Assembly: GCA_904063045.1 (NCBI GenBank) | Contig: CAJFCJ010000074.1 | Location: 25,515-80,623, forward strand | Direction of reading: 5' to 3' | Source: Dimorphilus gyrociliatus | Lineage: Eukaryota > Annelida > Polychaeta > Dinophilidae | DNA length: 55,109 nucleotides | The notes under the pieces: model-generated | Database searches by the model: none | Told to the model about the DNA's origin: nothing | The model's input: the letters and a program-made list of their open reading frames with translations, nothing else | Translations under genes and position numbers: made by a program | Shown: positions 36,547 through 46,500 of the stretch, one piece after another | Layout: each line of letters opens with the position of its first letter | Numbering within the stretch: the first letter of the stretch is position 1

Positions 36547-38676
36547 ATGACCTTAGAAGAGTGGATTAGAAAGACGGAAGCAAAACAAACAGAAAATTCT
36601 TTATTATTCGCAAGTTCAATATGGGATATGTACAAGGAGAATGAACATTTAGAACTGTGGAAAAAGATCTCTTTAGGAATATTTGGAGAACCTAAAAAAG
36701 ACACAGACGATTTTGGACTATCGTCTAATGAGAAGAAAATAGTTGATGAAATAGTTAATAAATGCATTGAATATTCAAAGAAAACATTTGAGGATGGCAA
36801 CATTTATCTTGCTTTTCTATATGTATTTGTTTACAGAGAAAAAGAAATAGATACAGCTGTACCCGTTATCAGAATACGTTCTTCAAAAGAAGAAAATACC
36901 TATAAGGTGACTCAATCATATTTTATTGATCATGTTGGTAGAGTGTACCAAAATTGGATGCATTACTTGGATACAAACATATGGAGCATGTGCTGGATTT
37001 GTGTCCCAAATGACGCTGTCTATCTTGATAGAAAAAATTATCCATACCCTGATTATAGACCAGTTCACTTTCTTGACCAAAGTACAAGGGGGAAGCCTTC
37101 CAATATTGTTGATAAAGTCAGCACAAGTATAGGCATGGGATCTATTCTTACAATGGTTGCTGGAGCAGGATTAACTCTTTTCCCACTAACTCAAGCTGTT
37201 GGTGGTTCACTTCTGCTAGGAAGTGCAATTGCAGGAACTCCTACAGCAGTCTATTCTACAGGACGAAGTATTGAAACAATAATCGATAGACACCAGCACA
37301 AGAAGTCAATTAATTTAACTGACCAAGAAGCTAGACAATGTTGGTTGAGCATAGTCACTTCTGGTGTTAGTATTTTAGCTTTTGGTGTTGGTAGATTTTT
37401 ATCATATACTGCCAGAACTGGACTTATCTTAAATAGATCAACACGAATAATTTCTAATTCAATTAATATATCCAACATATCGACAAGTGGAATTGCTATC
37501 CTTAGTCATGCTATAGAATTGAAAGATAAAGAGCAAATCACTCCTTTGGATTATCTTCAATTTTCAACAAATGTATTTTTTTTTACACATTCCATTATTA
37601 CTTTTCAAACGGCGTCTGCTATTATCAAAGACGCTCAAAAGGAATATATAAATCAGATGAGGAAGACAAAATTCGCGAAACATGGCAGAAAATTTAATGC
37701 TCTTCGACGAAAAATGAGGGGTACAGCAGATGTTCGAAATGCAAAATTCATTAGAACTATAAATAGAATTGAAAATCCTGATCAGTTTATGAAGGCATTT
37801 TCCATTAGGCCCAATTACAAATCAGGAAAGAATAATAATAAATTCAAATTGAATCCAATAACAAAAAAAGGAAATAGGAATATTGTTAAAAATAATACAT
37901 CTGCTATCAGAAAAGCTCAATTAAGAGTAAAGAGATCAGTAAAAAAACACAAACAAAATTCATATACAAAACAAAAAATTATACAGCAAAATGTAAGCAA
38001 AACTGGTAGTTATATAGCAAAAAGCAACAGTAAAATTTTTTCAAATTCAAATAGAAAGAATCCAAATAAAAATATTGCAGTAAATACAAAAACAATTTCT
38101 GCAATAAATCATAAAAATTCCAACTTTAATTTTAAAAGTAATATCAATTTCTTAAAAGTACTCAGAAGTAAAGTTTTGCATAATATGAAACCTGGGGAAT
38201 TATATTGTCTGAGCCTAAAATTAGACTGCATTTGTAATAATCTAACAAAATTTGGCTTTGATTTCATTCTAAAACTTGCTATGAAAAGTGAAAGCCAAAA
38301 TACAAGGCAATTCTCTAAAGTAATATCATACAGTTATGACATTTTGAAAAAAATAGTATATATTATAAAAAGAAATGGAAAAGCGGATAAAATTGATTCT
38401 ACAGAATATTTTAGTAAATTAGCTATTGGTGTCTTTAAAGAACTTCGTATAGATGAGAAAATATTGGAACTTTGTAGAAAGGACACGGATAGAGAACATA
38501 TATCTTTTAGTCAGGATGTGAATTGCGAAACTACTGAAGAAGAGATTGATACATCTCATTGGCCACAAGATGGAGAGGATGTTGAATATGGAAAATCATT
38601 TAAAGTAATGAGTTGTTATATATATTATGATGCTAAAAATGTTAAATTAAAAATTTATTGTAGAGTTAAAAACTAA
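36547..38676 (+). CDS. DUF4781-like protein, intronless
   Basis: 709 aa in one exon, unlike its multi-exon neighbours. The central part (about residues 150-290) fits my memory of DUF4781, a metazoan domain of unknown function: YQNWMHYLDT, a Gly/Ala-rich hydrophobic stretch (GMGSILTMVAGAGLTLF, GGSLLLGSAIAGTPTAVYS), then RSIETIIDRHQHKKSINLTD and EARQCWLSIVTSGVS. The hydrophobic block could be a membrane hairpin. Residues about 380-540 are Lys/Asn/Ser-rich and low-complexity. The C-terminus is acidic. No signal peptide. Single-exon structure beside transposons could mean retrocopy origin, but I see no poly-A tail. Function unknown. Confidence 0.65.
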   Translation: MTLEEWIRKTEAKQTENSLLFASSIWDMYKENEHLELWKKISLGIFGEPKKDTDDFGLSSNEKKIVDEIVNKCIEYSKKTFEDGNIYLAFLYVFVYREKEIDTAVPVIRIRSSKEENTYKVTQSYFIDHVGRVYQNWMHYLDTNIWSMCWICVPNDAVYLDRKNYPYPDYRPVHFLDQSTRGKPSNIVDKVSTSIGMGSILTMVAGAGLTLFPLTQAVGGSLLLGSAIAGTPTAVYSTGRSIETIIDRHQHKKSINLTDQEARQCWLSIVTSGVSILAFGVGRFLSYTARTGLILNRSTRIISNSINISNISTSGIAILSHAIELKDKEQITPLDYLQFSTNVFFFTHSIITFQTASAIIKDAQKEYINQMRKTKFAKHGRKFNALRRKMRGTADVRNAKFIRTINRIENPDQFMKAFSIRPNYKSGKNNNKFKLNPITKKGNRNIVKNNTSAIRKAQLRVKRSVKKHKQNSYTKQKIIQQNVSKTGSYIAKSNSKIFSNSNRKNPNKNIAVNTKTISAINHKNSNFNFKSNINFLKVLRSKVLHNMKPGELYCLSLKLDCICNNLTKFGFDFILKLAMKSESQNTRQFSKVISYSYDILKKIVYIIKRNGKADKIDSTEYFSKLAIGVFKELRIDEKILELCRKDTDREHISFSQDVNCETTEEEIDTSHWPQDGEDVEYGKSFKVMSCYIYYDAKNVKLKIYCRVKN

Positions 38677-38867
38677 AATCTTTTTAAATTTGTTGGGCTG
38701 GTTGTCGCCTTTTTAAAGTTGTAGAATATACTATTTGCCAAAAGTATCCAAAATATTTCATTTAATGTAAATAATTGATCTAACAGATTATTCAGATTGG
38801 TTTCTCTTTTTTCAAGCTGATCCCATAAATTAAAAATATTGTTAAGGGTTGTAGACATTTTCATCAA
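38673..38867 (-). CDS. Possible small convergent ORF
   Basis: 64 aa, overlapping the end of the DUF4781-like gene by 4 bp on the other strand. Leu/Asn-rich possible coiled coil (NNLLDQLFTLNEIFWILL) followed by a basic tail. No homologue recognised; may be chance. Confidence 0.2.
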   Translation of the reverse strand: MMKMSTTLNNIFNLWDQLEKRETNLNNLLDQLFTLNEIFWILLANSIFYNFKKATTSPTNLKRF

Positions 38868-39399
38868 TTCCCACTGCTCTATCTAATCTTGTGTGCTAAC
38901 TCTCAACATTATTGTTTATTCTGACAATTTTCTCTTTTGTAGACATTTTCTGTTTGTTTGTGAACTTTTCTGTTTATTAAATTCAATTTATCAAAATAAA
39001 TATTTTTGAAGAAATAATAAAAAAGACATACAAAAAATAATTAGCTTTTTATAATTCTTCAAATAGAAATTATTAATTAGTTTTACTGTTTTAGTTTTAC
39101 GAATTTCTTTTGTAGTTTTTGTTTTTTGGTTGATCGCTTTTAATCGAGTAAGGAAGAAAATATCACATTTTTTGGTGTTACTAATCTATATACATGCAGT
39201 TCATGTTTTAGACATACCCTTTTACACCCTTTTACAACCTATCCAGGTTTAAAATCTATAAAATTTATCTTCTTTTGATAATAAAAATTTTGCATTTTTG
39301 ATACACTTTTAGAAACTCTACAAAAACAGAATTTCAACTTATATCTGTAAATATTAAAAATGCAAATATGAAAGCAAACAAACCAGCGGCCATTGTAAA
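38868..39399. other. Intergenic, no gene seen
   Basis: AT-rich, no supported exon. Confidence 0.5.
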
Positions 39400-39757
39400 A
39401 TGGCGGCCAAACAATATCTTACTATTGAAGATGATTTTGAATGTGGAATATGCTTAGATTCCTGGAAAGGAAATGATCCAAGAGTGCTTTCTTGTCAACA
39501 TATATTTTGTTTTACTTGTATTCAACACTTACAAATTAAAAATGATGAAATCTGTTGTCCATTATGCGGGCAAGAAATGAAAATACCATGTGGTGATATT
39601 AAACAACTCAAAAAAATATGTGTTTAAGACAGCAGAAAGTTTTGACAGTTATGACTTGAAGTTTGCTCAACCACCTGATGTTCTTTTCAAAAATGAAGAA
39701 GAAGTTTCTGGCTGGTTTAAGCAATTTGTCAATTTTATGGTTGTATGTGTTGCCTAG
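39400..39757 (+). CDS. Small RING-finger protein with apparent frameshift
   Basis: Starts MAAKQYLTIEDDFECGICLD. C3HC4 RING spacing is visible: CGIC, then C-H-FC-TC (LSCQHIFCFTCIQHL), then CPLC (ICCPLCGQEM), as in TRIM/RNF E3 ubiquitin ligases. The primary frame stops at 39,627 just after a run of seven A (39,610-39,616). With six A the frame continues through KTAESFDSYDLKF and EEVSGWFKQFVNFMV to a stop at 39,757, giving about 118 aa. The continuation reads like real coding sequence, so a sequencing homopolymer error or a young frameshift is likely. E3 activity inferred from the RING only. Confidence 0.6.
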
Positions 39758-40250
39758 CAATCACAAACTGAAGATATAATACCTTGATGAAAATAATTCT
39801 GATAAAAAATATCAATTTTTGATATAAATTGTTATTCAACAAGTTTGTTTTCTGCTCTTATCTTTTTAAATGCATCTTATAAAAAATACCGTTTAATGTG
39901 AGCTTTGTGACTTGACTGATTACATAAAAGAACTCTAGATATATTAGGTCTAATCGCAGTATTAAATACACTCTGCTTTAATTTTACAACCGCCAAAGTA
40001 ATACTACTGATACTTTCCAACAATATTACTTAATCCGTAAACTTTCATTTGGTTTTGTAAGATGTAACAATTTTTGTAACATTCAATTCAGCCATTGAAT
40101 GTGAGAAGTTGGAACTGATCCAAAAGTCAACAATAGTCAAGTTTGACCTTTTAGTGCGCTTTAGCAGGCTTCTAAATTATTGTTCATAAGTAGTTAAAGT
40201 AAGACTAATGTGCTTCAATAATTATTACTAAATTTATTAAACTGAATATA
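39758..40250. other. Intergenic, no gene seen
   Basis: AT-rich, ends at the target TA (40,249-40,250) of the Tc1 element. Confidence 0.5.
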
Positions 40251-41640
40251 AAGTCAAGGCCTAAAATACCCAGACACTGTAAATTTTGATAGGCCAATTT
40301 TGAAAACACCCCAAAAATGTTATCTTTGTTTTAAATTGGTTTTTTTGTCTAAATTTCCATGAAGAAAGAGTTATATTTATGTTATACTGAAAAAAATTAT
40401 AGAAAATTATCATATTTGTGAAAATTATTAGCAAAATTTTTTTTTTAATTTTCACTGTTTTTTTCTTTATTTGGCCATAAGTCCAAATTAACCATACATC
40501 CAGATTACATCCGGTTTTGCATTTCAATAGATGTCTTAAACTGAAATTTTTTTCAACAAAATTAATTTTCCAAGTTAAGTTGATTACTTATTATCTATTT
40601 TACCTACTTTAGTTAATTTTTATATCATTTATTTCATTATAGCATGGGGAAAAGAGGTTAGGAACCCGGTAATCCAGAAATATGAAGAATTGGGGAAAGT
40701 AAGGGAAACTGCAAGGGCTTTGGGAATGGCATCATCTACAGTGAGCAACATTTTAAGGTATAAGCCACCCAAACAAGAGAATAGGGGTTGTCCAAAGAGA
40801 CTCACAGAAAGAGATGTAGCAAGAATGAATAGGATTGTGAAGAGACTTAAAAGAAACAAGGAAAGGGTGACAGCTAGGAAGATTTTAAATGAATTAGAGG
40901 TAGATGTAGGCCTGAAGACAATTCAGAGAGAGTTGAAATTGCAAAATCTTTGTTATAAATGAATTCAACAAAGAGTTGATCTCACAAGCAATGACTGCAA
41001 AACAGTATTGTTTCAAAACTATTTGAGATAACTTAGATTGGTCAAGAGTCATATTTATGGATGAGGCAAGGTTTTCATTGAGTGGTCCTGACAACTTCAG
41101 GACCTGGACAAATGACAGGGAAAAAGAGATGAGATTAACAAAAAATATGGGCAGAGGTGGAGTAATGGTTTGGGGACTAATAACCTCGGATGGTGTGTTT
41201 GAGGTATGGAGAGTAAGCACAAGATTGAATGCCCAAAACTATGCTACTTTTGTGGTCAAAGATGTTCTCACAGTTATAGAAGAAATCTCAGATAAAATGG
41301 GGAGAGATTACATCTTCCAGCAGGATAATGCAGGGTGCCATACTGCAAGAGTTCCAAGCAGGGCATTCAGGATGAATGGCATACATCCAATCGATTGGCC
41401 AGCTAAGAGCCCTGATCTTAGCCCAATAGAAAATGTGTGGCACCTGACCAAAAATTTGGTTTATGATGGGGCACAATTCACATCAGAAGATGAACTATGG
41501 GAGAAAATTAAAAAATGCTCCTACAAACTTATAAACAAAAATCCTGACTTGCTACCAAATCTGTACACTGGAATGGGGGCGGGGTAGGATCAGTACATGC
41601 ATTGAGAAAGAAGGTCATCAAATACAGAAGTAGTAAAAAT
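40251..41640 (+). mobile_element. Tc1-like element D, best-preserved transposase of family 1
   Basis: 5' terminus after TA with AAGTCAAGGCC. The transposase reads from 40,690 (ETARALGMASSTVSNIL HTH) through 41,587. Catalytic residues present: MDEARFSLSG (Asp), FQQDNAGCHTA (Asp), LSPIENVWHL (Glu), 34 residues between the last two (DD34E). In-frame stops near 40,960 and 41,030 break it, so inactive as it stands. No clear 3' terminal repeat. A dispersed motif lies just outside at 41,701-41,721. Confidence 0.85.
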
Positions 41641-41949
41641 ATTAGTCCCCAAACCATTGTCTGGAATAATGTGACTCACAGCCAAATAAGAAAAAAACGG
41701 GTACAGGAGAAAACGTCCACTATAGAACTTCAAAGTAAGATATAAGATATTTGATAGATGGAGTTTTTAGAGCAATTTGACAGGAAAAAATGAATAATAA
41801 GAATTACAAATATTTAAATATTAATATATTGATTAAGTAAAAAGAAGCATTATAACAAGAATGATTGACAACAGTGTAACAACATTAAAGAATAAAAGTA
41901 TTTTAAACTGGTGAATAAATGTCAGAAGCTTTATCAAGTAAGTCCAGGG
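41641..41949. other. Intergenic with dispersed repeat motif
   Basis: Contains the 41,701-41,721 motif (reverse strand AGTGGACGTTTTCTCCTGTAC). No gene seen. Confidence 0.5.
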
Positions 41950-42219
41950 AGGTAATGGAGGCAATTTCAAATTGTTCCCATAAGCTGAATATTTTGCTTT
42001 GAATATTCTGATATGCTTTTCTTTGCTGTCTACAAATTTTTCTTGTTAAGCCTGTGATGTCAGCCTTCAAGATCATTATTTGTCCTTATAGCCTCACCAT
42101 ATACAGACCATACCTCTGGTACCTTGCGCCCATGCTTCCCTAAAAACTTCATAAAGAAACACCTTTGCCAATATCTTGATATGTTGATTTTCATTCGATA
42201 TACCAGATTTATGCTGTAT
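41950..42219 (-). mobile_element. Mutator-like transposase relic
   Basis: Minus strand reads FLGKHGRKVPEVWSVYG then EAIRTNNDLEG, a stop, and HHRLNKKNL. This corresponds to the C-terminal block of MULE transposases and to WSIYGLSIRTNNSVGGWNNK in the adjacent element. Older and more decayed; the intact-ended element at 42,231 lies immediately beside it. Confidence 0.6.
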
Positions 42220-42230
42220 GGGACACCTGA
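42220..42230. repeat. Target-site duplication, left
   Basis: GGGACACCTGA, identical to 43,396-43,406. The length fits MULE insertions (8-11 bp). Confidence 0.75.
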
Positions 42231-43395
42231 ATAGGGGTGAAACCGTACCCATTTTGGGTGAAACCGTACCCATAAAAATATTAGGTTTTTTTAATGTTAT
42301 TAATACTAAAGAAAAGTATATACAATACTAAGAAAATGATAATAGATTAAGACATAACTTTGAAAGATAAAAGAATGGAAAAAGTGAAAAAAAAGAATAT
42401 TATGGAGTATAAATATCAGATGTTTGAACTAATAATTCATCTGCCAAAAGCCCTCCAAGTCTATAATTTTCTCAAATTTCAAATATTTTTCTTTCTATCT
42501 CAATATACTGCTTTTTTTGGAACTTGATAATCTTCTTCTCAGACATAAGCTTTTCACAGATAATAGCTAAATCAGCTTCTTTCTTCAGTTCATCAAGCAA
42601 CCAATAAAATGATCCTTTAGATGGTACTTTATTATTCCATCCTCCCACACTGTTATTAGTCCTTATGGATAATCCATATATAGACCAATTCTCTGATTTC
42701 CATAAAGAGTTCATAATCCAAGTTGCTTCAAAATATTCCAACAAGTCTGCAAATTTTTCTTTTTCTGTAAGTTGAGATTTCAATCTGAAATATGTTGGAG
42801 CAATGATATGAGCAGGCAGAAAAGGTAAAGCCATCAGCTTTCTCATGTCTCTCCAGTCCTCCCCTTTCTCCATATACTTTCCAGAGTATCCAAGAGACTT
42901 GAAGGATCATAATTGTAAAGACAAACCATATAGGTAAAATTAAATGTTTTACCTGTATTTTCCTATATATTGCTTGTATAAAATGGAATATACATCCATG
43001 AATTTGTGATTCTGGATATATTTTGGATACAGCTCTCCACAGACCCTTCTCAAAATCAATTGTTATCTTCTCAGGCTGTAACATACCAGTCATGTTTCTG
43101 ACACTCTGAAGAACGAAACATTCATCTGAAAGTAGTTAAATCTAGAATGATAATCTTTGCCCAAATATAATTATCAAAAAAAGCTTGACTTTCAAAGTAA
43201 ATTCTTTCCAAAGTGAAAGTTAACTTCAGTTTCTTCATTTTTAAAATGGCTGTCAGTTTATATTTTAACAGTCTTTTTATTTTTGTAGCTTCCATTATTA
43301 TAATTCTAAATAATAAAATTAAAAAAATATAATATTTTTATGGGTACGGTTTCACTCAGGTACGGTTTCACTCGGGTACGGTTTCACCCGCTACC
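42231..43395 (-). mobile_element. Mutator-like element (1165 bp) with repeated terminal motif
   Basis: Ends carry inverted copies of GGGTGAAACCGTACCC: two tandem copies on the left (about 42,234-42,272) and three on the right (about 43,340-43,390). Minus-strand transposase: ITIDFEKGLWRAV with IHGCIFHFIQAIYRKIQ (MULE catalytic region with conserved Asp and C..H), then, after a 60-base stretch with GT...AG ends, RKLMALPFLPAHII and WSIYGLSIRTNNS. The N-terminal part of the transposase is missing, so probably non-autonomous. Confidence 0.8.
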
Positions 43396-43406
43396 GGGAC
43401 ACCTGA
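43396..43406. repeat. Target-site duplication, right
   Basis: GGGACACCTGA, matching 42,220-42,230. Confidence 0.75.
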
Positions 43407-43550
43407 TATTAACCAATCATTCAATTGGTATGTTATGAGCAATTTCTTTAATAATCTGAAAATAGTCTACAGTATATGGTTATAAATTAACCATTTAACC
43501 ATTGTACATGAAATATAGTAAAAGAGTTCAGACTGTCAACAGCTGTCGAA

Positions 43551-46500
43551 ATGATTAGAAATCAAGAAAATAAAAATGGTAATTTTAAATATTTAGCTAA
43601 AAGTATTTATTTTTAAACTACTCAACTATTCAACAGAAACTTCTGAAATGGAGGAAGTCAAAAAAATTTTCACCCAGTTTGAAAGATTTGAAATGGTTTT
43701 TTTTCTTTTTTATATTTACAGTTCGATGTATTGTGATCGTAGGAAAACCAAAATGTTTTATACTAGACTGTTAACATACGAAGTCAGCTGCGCACAATGC
43801 TATTTATAACCGCTCATTTAAAATAGTTTTAGGTTACGTCTATGCTTTTCTAAACAAGGTTTTCTAAGTGCATACTATTATTTTTAAATTATAGAAAATA
43901 AATTCTAAAAGTTGTCATCTCTTTTTTCAGAATGAAAATTCAAAATGTACTCAACTAATTGTTTTAAAATGTAAGCATTATTTCTTTAACTAACGCCTCT
44001 TTTTAAGTTTTTATCTTTTAACATAGATAAGAATGAAAACAGGAAGTTTTTTAATATTGAAAAATTATCTAATCTATTTGATACTATTGAAGAATGGATT
44101 ATTGATACAAAAAGTGAATTCGAATTAAAAATTCGAAATTTAAAAAGAAACTCAACTGAGATTGATGGTTTTATCTTCCTTCTTCTTGTATCAGAAGAAG
44201 AAAATAGATCTGATTTTAAAATTGAGAATAGTGTATTAGGATCGTTTGACAATTTAAAATGCATGATTAATAAGAATAGTTCAGAAGAATTTCGTAATAA
44301 ACCGAAATTATTTATCTTCCCGAAATATTCAAAAGGTTAGTGAATGCTAAAAAATAACTGTCAATTTAACATTCTGAAAAAACTTTTTCAGTATCATCAT
44401 CTCTATCAGCCCAAACAGATTGCAGTAGTCAGAAAGACATTGCACAATCATTAGAAACTTGTTCAATTCAATCATTTTCCGATTTGAACATTAACTATTT
44501 TGATGGTATTTACTTTTCAAAATGGAGGTATTTTATCTTTTTAGAAATATTGAATTTGTATATTTTACAGAGAAATGGATGAACAATCAAGCGAGAAGAT
44601 TGTTTGACGAATTTAATATTTTCCATAAAGAGAATATATGCATTCATGAAAATGGAAATAATACAACAACAACTTTCTACTCAACTAGCGAAAATCTATT
44701 TAAAGATTACGAAAGTACAAATACACTGGTAGCAGAAGGAAAAAATGTTTTTCTCTCTTTTGATTACTTTAAAAGTCTGAATGAAGAAAACACAAACACA
44801 GAATGTGACGATGTTAAACTAAGCAAAGGTATAGTTTTTTATTCATTTGGTCACGTGATAGATTTCACTTTATTAAAATTTTTAGCTGTAAAAGTTTTTT
44901 ATGATAATGTCAGAAAATCAGATTGTTACTGCTATTTAAAAGCAAGGGAAATATCTCTCCTATTTGCTGAAAGTATATGTTATTTCATTCAAATATTCAA
45001 GTCTATCACTAATCGTATTCCCTTTTCCCTCAATCAAAGTCTCTTCCATTGCTGGACAATTACAACGGAAGTCTTTGGAACAAACGTCAGCTTATTTATT
45101 TAAAAAGAAAGCGGAAATAGAACGTTCAAGTTGTTCAAAATGCAAAAGTTTAATTGATGCATTCAAAACAAAGATAAATAATACATTTATGTTCTGGAAT
45201 GAAGACAGTATTAGAATTCTTCTCTGGTTGGATGACAGTAATAGACCCGGCAATGGGAATTTTAAAACCAACTACGACTTTGGATTCATTCTAAACGGAA
45301 TCCAACAAGATACTTTTGCAGAAACTTTACTAATTGTTACATTGAAACAAACCGGAAGTTGTAATTTTCAAAAAAGACTAACAAATCAAATTGGTTGGAT
45401 GGTTGTACCAGCATTCAATTACAGTTCGGACCATATTGAATTATTGAATAATGGCTTACTAATTGAGCATCAATCACTTTATGTTCCTCTCTTCCAAACA
45501 ACAGGCACCAATTATTATTTTCCAATCAAAGATGAAGAAAACGTCGACCAAGAATGGACACTTCTCCTATGCATTCAAGCAGAGATGATTGGACAAGAAC
45601 TTATCGGTTGTCATTTATCAATTAGACAGGAAATGAATAGCATTAATTCATTGAAAAATCTCATTTATTTGAGAGATTTTAAATTGAATTTAATGAAAAG
45701 TTCTTCATTTCAAATTCAAATTAATAAAGATTTGAATTTTAAAATCTCTTCTTTAGATTATCTATTGAAAGGAATTATCTTCAATCAACAATTCTATATT
45801 GATAAGACAAAAGAATTACATATATTCATTGAGAATAACAACAAGAATTTGATTTTGGATGATAATTTTCCAATATTGCAAAGGTTGAATAATGATATTA
45901 ATTCATTTTCAACAGCCTATTTTACTGGTGAAAAATTAATTTTAAATGCTGAAAATTCATTGGTTGTCCTACCGGAAGGATGTTTTCAAAAATCAACTGT
46001 TGTTTCAATACAAGAGAATTATTCATTCAAAAATAACAAAAATTGTACTATACTTCAAAGCTCTGTCGATTGTAAACCGGATGGAGAATTTTTTGAGCAA
46101 AAAACTGCAAAATTATTGTTTAATCCAATTTTTAAATCTAAAGATATTGACGTAGGGGAATTTAAATATTTAAAATCTGATTGGATTGTTGGCAATTTGA
46201 GGCATTTTTCCCGCCACGAGCTTTGTAACAATAGTAAGGATGGAGTAAGATTCAATCTTTATTCTTCAATTGAAAAATTAGATAACAAAACTTTGAAATT
46301 TTTTGTTTATTTTACTGTGAAAAGCAAAGTAAGTGATATCAATTTTTGTTGAATTTCAACTATCTTATATTTTCTGTTGTCGCCATTTTTTTCATTTTAT
46401 TCCCCAGAATAACACAAATGTTGAAATGGAACAGAACGAAATAACACTTCCATATAAAAATAATGCGGTTCCAGGTCAGAATGGCTTAAAGCTTACTGTC

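Noticed and set aside
44522-45103. Reading 44,522-45,103 as one continuous exon
   Set aside because: It would end in a stop at 45,103. Splicing 44,828 to 44,886 and 44,972 to 45,040 keeps the caspase gene in frame into the ZU5 exon.
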